Assembly: GCA_947034895.1 (NCBI GenBank)
Contig: OX344762.1
Coordinates: 74,332,981 to 74,396,980 of the forward strand
Source: Rhytidiadelphus loreus
Taxonomy: Eukaryota > Streptophyta > Bryopsida > Hypnales > Hylocomiaceae
Length of the DNA: 64,000 bases
Reading direction: 5' to 3'
This document shows, piece by piece, positions 58,991 through 64,000 of the stretch (within the stretch, counting starts at the first letter, position 1; every line of letters starts with the position of its first letter). A program made the translations under genes and the position numbers. The notes under the pieces were generated by a model, which ran no database searches, was not told the origin of the DNA, and saw nothing but the letters and a program-made list of their open reading frames with translations.

Positions 58991-59832
58991 AAGAAGGCAA
59001 ATTTCTTAAAAGGTCTGGAATAAGTTCCTTATCTTGTTAGTTTCTTACAGTGACAGCAACGGAAATCCAAGATTCTGAAAACTGAGTGAACCTTTTGATA
59101 GTGGCAGTGGACATCCGACATGTTGTGAAATCAAATTATTGCAAAACAATCTGAAACCTACTGGTATGACATTGAGTGATAGGACAGCTAACAACTGTTG
59201 GAATAAGCATAAAAAGGTCCTTGGATCACTGGATAAGACATTACAAAATAACTTTCAAATCCCCTCGTGCAACTTTCTTCCAACAGCGGATGACTAAACA
59301 ACAGGTGAATACGGTCAACACATAGTAGCATGAAAAAAGTCAAATATAGATTCTCTATGCATGTAGAAGTCCATGTAGAATATCCGGAACGTTACTATAC
59401 AAGGTTGGCAAATGCCATTGCCACACAACCCTCACCGCCTCCAAAGAATGTACCCCACTAATTGATATGTACAGCACACTCTACAGAACACACCATCTGC
59501 ACAAGTTGATGTAGATGGCGACGTGAAACTGCCTGTCCAGGTCATCAATGTTCAAATATTTACAACTACTTTCCAAACAATCACTAACTAGCCATCTCTC
59601 TCTACCAATTGGTAAAAGCACAAGCCAGGAAGTGCATTCTAATCGTTATTTCGGTATGCAAAACTTGGGGATCTGCCGACATGACACTTGAAACCTCTCT
59701 TGCAAATGAGAATAGGCCAAAACTTGGTTGTGTCGGCCAGTGTCCACTCCTCCATTTCAGGTGTCCTCCGTCATTGCTCTGAACTAAGAGGAGCTCTGAG
59801 GACCAGAGAGATATATAATCTAAATCCTCATT
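58991..59832. other. 3' flank of the DA2-like gene
   Basis: No other gene is recognised. The part nearest 59832 is the probable 3' UTR of the minus-strand gene. Confidence 0.4.
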
Positions 59833-62800
59833 CTAAGATACATTGGACAACGGACGTGGATGACTATCCTCCAGACGAGCTCTCGACTGCGCATCCGTGA
59901 TCGAGAGCGCCATGGCCAACATCATCTGCTCTTCAAAAGTTTGGGGTAGCATTGCCTCTCCGGGTTTGCCAGTCATAAGTCTGGGTAAGCTTGCCATGAC
60001 TGGGGCGTTCATTGGCATAGCACAGCTACTTGTTCCAACCTCGGCTTGTCCAGCAGATGCTCTTTGAAGAGCCTCATAGACATGTTCCCCTTTAATGGCG
60101 TGTCGCTCAGCTAAGGCAGCAATGGCAATTGCTAACCCCCCTGTCATTGTGCCACTGGCACGCGGATGGTGATGTTCTGATCCTGTTGGTGGAGACTGAG
60201 CTTGGGATACGGAAGCTATGGCAGCAGCCACTCCAAACTCTGGATCTGGTTGATTTGACGCCATTTGAACAGGTTCGGAAGCAGTATACCTACGGCATGT
60301 TCCTTGCTCCTGAATTTTACAGAATTTTGGATGAATATTAGTCATGAATTTAATGAGATTAAGTGCCTTAGCAATGAAGACCAAAACATTATAGCAGAAG
60401 ATATCATCTTTGATCCAGAATAGGCATGGTAGCCACAAATTGGATTTTTAGTAAGATTAGACTTTTCAGGAACTTTTAGGCAGCATACAGAGAATCTCCT
60501 CCATGATTCATAGGCATGCCTCCCAATGTTCACAGTGATCACTATGACCGTGGGAAAAAATCCCTATGAATCGCGGCATATTCTACTAAAAATCAAAGCT
60601 GAGCTCATCGTCATTTGAAATTAGAAGTCATGAAGCAGGGACCGACTGTATACCTGAATTGATTGCCAGATTGCCTCCATAACCATAATGTCTTCCAAAT
60701 CAAAGTCAAGTTCATCGGCTCTGAAATAGCACAAAGATATGTTAACCGCCAATTCAACAGGTGCACTGAGAGACAACACAAGCTGTGTCAAATGGTAGAC
60801 TTTTCCTTCGCTATTACTGTCTACCAAAAAAAACCCGATGAGAATCTCAACGTTTAGACTGGTCTTTTAAACACACCTGTGACGTGAATAGACAGATGGG
60901 GCTGGTCTCGCTTGATGCTGCGACGTCGCATATTCCATGGGTTGGCTGATCGGTGGTAAAGGCGCCAATACTGGTTGCTGAGGGGCAGGAGTAATAGAAG
61001 CCAAACTTCCTTCACTCCCGGATTCCTCCTGGACCCGTGATGAATCCAGATCATCACACGAACTGTCGGATAACCCTGGTGTCACAGGTTCCTGCTCAAT
61101 CCACGCTACTTTTAAAATTTTGTCCCCATTTAAAGGCATCGGAATTCTTTTACACAAACATGACCAGTGAATAATCAAAACTGATTTCTTCGATCTTTGC
61201 AATCTAGAATGGCCCCAAGTGTAGTCATCATCAAGATTATCATGGTCTCGATGACCACAGGTTTCTACTACGAATAAGCATAAAATACGTTCCAGAACTC
61301 TCCAACAGAGTGAACCATGCAACCTTAGAGACGTTCAATCCACACCAGATGATCAAGTCCAAAAACCATAAACTCTTCGCTTGTGAAAAAGCGACTAAGC
61401 ACTTGCATTCGCAATAGGGACCACAGATTTTTAAGCCATCATAACAAAAAATGGGATCAAGTCTTTTTTCTTTATCATTTTCAATGTTAGGAGTGGGCTA
61501 ATTCACCTGTTGTGACGTCTCAATTAAATCGGCGTGAATGGAGCAGGATTCGGGATGTTCAACCACAGAGCTAGTATCTGCGAATTCGGCAACGGGAGTC
61601 CCCGGCGTGTCATCAGGACAATGATTTTCCTTCTGACGCTGCTCCCGTTCCTCATCATCCATGATCTCTTGTTTCCGCATACGTATCTTAGCCTCTATTA
61701 CCTTCTGCTCTTCCTGCGGAACAGTGAATATACTGCGTTACTTGAAAGTAGTAGCTGAATAACCTCAATAAGAGAGATGTCAAATCTTATTCCACTGGCA
61801 CAATATTTTACAAGATTCAGTTACTCGCAAGGGATAAAATGACTAGGAGCACTCACTGCAGCTTCAATGGTCCTTTCCTCTTGAGTCTTTCCACCACGGA
61901 ACTCCACAGCGTAGTTGTGAGATTTGCAGAACGGGCATCTACGGCATCCGTAGAAAAAAAATGTTAAGATAGAATATACTCAAACCGTTCGGACCAGATC
62001 CCGACTTGTAGTGGTCTACAAACTCCCAATTCACACTTGCATAAGAAATTCGTACATAGAAGTAAAAATTTGATCTCAACAGATTCGACTCTTGTAATGC
62101 ATTATAATGATCTCTATATTGATCTCCCAAAAATCTCACTCCCATATCTGTTAATCTAAAATAAAGTAGTATACTCTACCTCATCAACCTCTGCTTGTTA
62201 TATGACTAGCAAGACGTCGTATGTAATTTGCTTAGAAGAGAACAAAAGCTTACTGTGTGGCCCGAGTCGCTCGCGGAGACTTCATCTGCAGGTAACACTC
62301 TGGAGAAGAAAAAAAAGGTCATGCCAAATTAGGGTCAAACTGGACGAAAAAGCTTGTAATCTAATACAGTCCGTGCAAACATGCACCGGCAGAATTAAAA
62401 TAATACGGTGGCGATTGTAATCCAATTTAGACGAATGTGAAGCTGGGTCACACCTGTACAGACGCCTTTAGAGCAGCACTTTGATCGATTCAGGCTCGGA
62501 TAGCACTGCAGCATTACACGAAGTTAGCTTACCCACATCCCCATACGAAGATTGAAACAAAATACTGAGCACCAAACCAAGGATTCATAATTTGAAATGA
62601 CCAATTCAATTTATCAGAACAATTCAGATGAATAGAATAACACATCAATAGAATAAATGATGAACACTACATACGTTAGTCAAAACTTAAAATTGAATTG
62701 GAAAAAGAAAGACCGCAAATGACATCTTCAAAACTGCTAAAAAAAACATTATTCAGCATACCAGGAAGCAGATAGGACACTCTTCAAAATCAGTGTTCAG

Positions 62801-62953
62801 CTCATCCTCGCCAGGGAAACAAGGAGCCAGTTTCGAATCCAGGATGAGGCGGCGCAGCTTCTTCTGGTCGACATCACGCTGAGGATACAAGCCTTGAGGT
62901 CGAGTGTAGCGTTCATCAACATTCGCGCACCGTCGAGTGATTTTGTTCCCCAT
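59833..62953 (-). CDS. DA2: RING-type E3 ubiquitin ligase, DA2-like
   Basis: In angiosperms this ubiquitin ligase restricts organ and seed growth. The exons in transcript order are 62953-62762, 62505-62454, 62299-62254, 61938-61857, 61713-61507, 61091-60877, 60720-60654 and 60309-59833, totalling 1338 nt and 445 aa. The N-terminus MGNKITRR...[21 protein letters not shown] is highly DA2-like. The RING ligands are C59 and C62 (CPICFL), C74-C75 ([12 protein letters not shown]), C80, C83, C98 and C101 (CPFC), split over four exons. A Glu/Arg-rich helix follows ([16 protein letters not shown]). An acidic ubiquitin-interaction-like segment, [16 protein letters not shown], is at about 272-287. The C-terminus carries [12 protein letters not shown], the family's end motif. 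The exon 6 acceptor (CAG at 61092) is the only phase-0 choice that keeps a sensible frame but is less certain. No damage is seen. Confidence 0.92.
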
Positions 62954-64000
62954 GGCTTGTTTACGCTGAAAGACCCTGAAAATACAAGGAAAGAATACAA
63001 TCAGCGCACATTCCAAACACAGATTTCCCACAAACAACGACGGTCTCTTTAGAATTCTGATGCACAAATATGAAAAGTAACGCAAGTCAAGTTCTCTTCC
63101 AAGATCACCTTCCCTTTCAGGCGTACAGTTGAGAAAAAGTTGCAAATCCAGTCATAAGTGCAGGCATATTCGTCTCTCCATTATTTTTCAGCAAGAAACT
63201 TTTTCAAGCCTTCTAAAGAAGGTTACCATTTCCAAGTCATCAAAAACATAACGAGGACAGGAATTGCAAAATTGCAGAACTATCAACAAGAATCTCTCTC
63301 TCTCCGAGAATTGACCATTCAATAGAAAGAAAGTGCACACTGAGAATGGACAATCCCTAATGCACAAACTGCAAGCAAAGCCACTGGTAATGTGACTAAC
63401 ACTATTACAGAAGTAGCACTTTCAAAAACACAATTCCTCGGACACGGCGCTTTTAAATTTCGTTCTTATTTTTCGACATGTTCGCAAAACGGAAAAACTC
63501 CTGAATTCTCAACGGTTGCACGGATGACAGCAAATCCGGTCCCAAACTGAACATCCATGCAGATCTCTGAATATCTCAGGAATTTGACGACGGATTCAAC
63601 ATTCTTTAGTTCAAAACAGTTGATTCCTCACCAGGACCTTGAACTCAACTAAACAGCAGATATTACCGTCACATTATTGCAAACAACAGACACAAACACA
63701 CAGACACTCACACTTACATACACACTGACACACACACGCACAAAGGAAAGACTCTGTCCCCAAGAATAAGGACATAGCATCACAAACTCAAACTCCACAA
63801 ACGCAAGAACACACGAAATTCCGTAAGCATGAAGCAAGTGTGATACTACTCACCCTTGCAACTGTCCTGTACTTCACATCACCATCAGAAAAACACAAAC
63901 CCTGAAGGCAGCAGCAAACAAAAGGTGTGTAACCTCTCAGAGTGACCTCAAGAAATGATTTCCGGATAGCTGCAAACTTTTTACATATTGGATGCAGAGG
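62954..64000 (-). promoter_or_regulatory. 5' leader and promoter region of the DA2-like gene
   Basis: No further coding exon is recognised upstream of the start codon. A CA-rich microsatellite (ACACACACAG and CACTCACAC-type text) lies at 63685-63745. Part of this stretch is probably 5' UTR with an intron, but no transcript border can be fixed. Confidence 0.4.

Noticed and set aside
63640..63750. Possible CRISPR-like or satellite array in CA-rich sequence
   Set aside because: It is a simple CA microsatellite with no spacer structure, in a eukaryotic gene leader.

Overview
This window looks like nuclear DNA from a land plant. It has intron-rich genes separated by long AT-rich stretches, a plant-only chloroplast enzyme (ferredoxin-thioredoxin reductase catalytic chain), a plant-type NB-ARC protein, (TTTAGGG)n telomere-type motifs and degraded plant transposons (Ty3/gypsy, PIF/Harbinger, LINE, piggyBac-like). 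The style of the gypsy pol and the piggyBac-like remnant make me lean to a non-seed plant (bryophyte, lycophyte or fern grade). That is inference and I cannot name the species.

Six genes could be assembled exon by exon. (1) 225-1550 (+): FTR catalytic chain, with its transit peptide outside the window. (2) 4284-7367 (-): an NB-ARC (NLR-type) fragment with no visible N-terminal signalling domain or LRRs. (3) 22044-25180 (-): a mitochondrial porin (VDAC), 4 exons, 301 aa. (4) 30191-37077 (+): an OSCA/CSC1-like mechanosensitive channel of the RXW8 type, 10 coding exons, 749 aa. (5) 40866-42543 (+): a Jagunal-like ER membrane protein, 6 exons, 173 aa, with a GC-AG intron and a C-terminal KKxx signal. 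(6) 59833-62953 (-): a DA2-type RING E3 ubiquitin ligase, 8 exons, 445 aa. They are unrelated housekeeping, signalling or defence genes with no operon-like logic.

Mobile DNA fills much of the rest. It includes a piggyBac-like scrap (2486-2686), a 547-bp MITE (8930-9476), a decayed 5'-truncated Ty3/gypsy element with its 3' LTR (about 9600-14247), a large inverted repeat (20476-21018), dispersed repeats (28250-28880, 37715-38180, 40140-40400, 45800-46010), a decayed PIF/Harbinger cassette with transposase, SANT-type ORF1 and an unrecognised third ORF (52169-57384), and a LINE tail (58560-58990). The intervals 15015-20475, 25300-28180, 38181-40139 and 42600-52168 hold no gene that I can support.

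The most unusual pattern is a shared architecture at three of the six genes (NB-ARC, VDAC and the OSCA 5' leader). In each, the exon 3' end plus 5' splice site plus start of the intron has been tandemly duplicated several times (period about 190-310 bp, one longer gap), leaving a ladder of degenerate exon-end/donor copies inside the intron just downstream of the real exon. In the NB-ARC and VDAC arrays each unit also carries a telo-box-like AGGGTTT motif.
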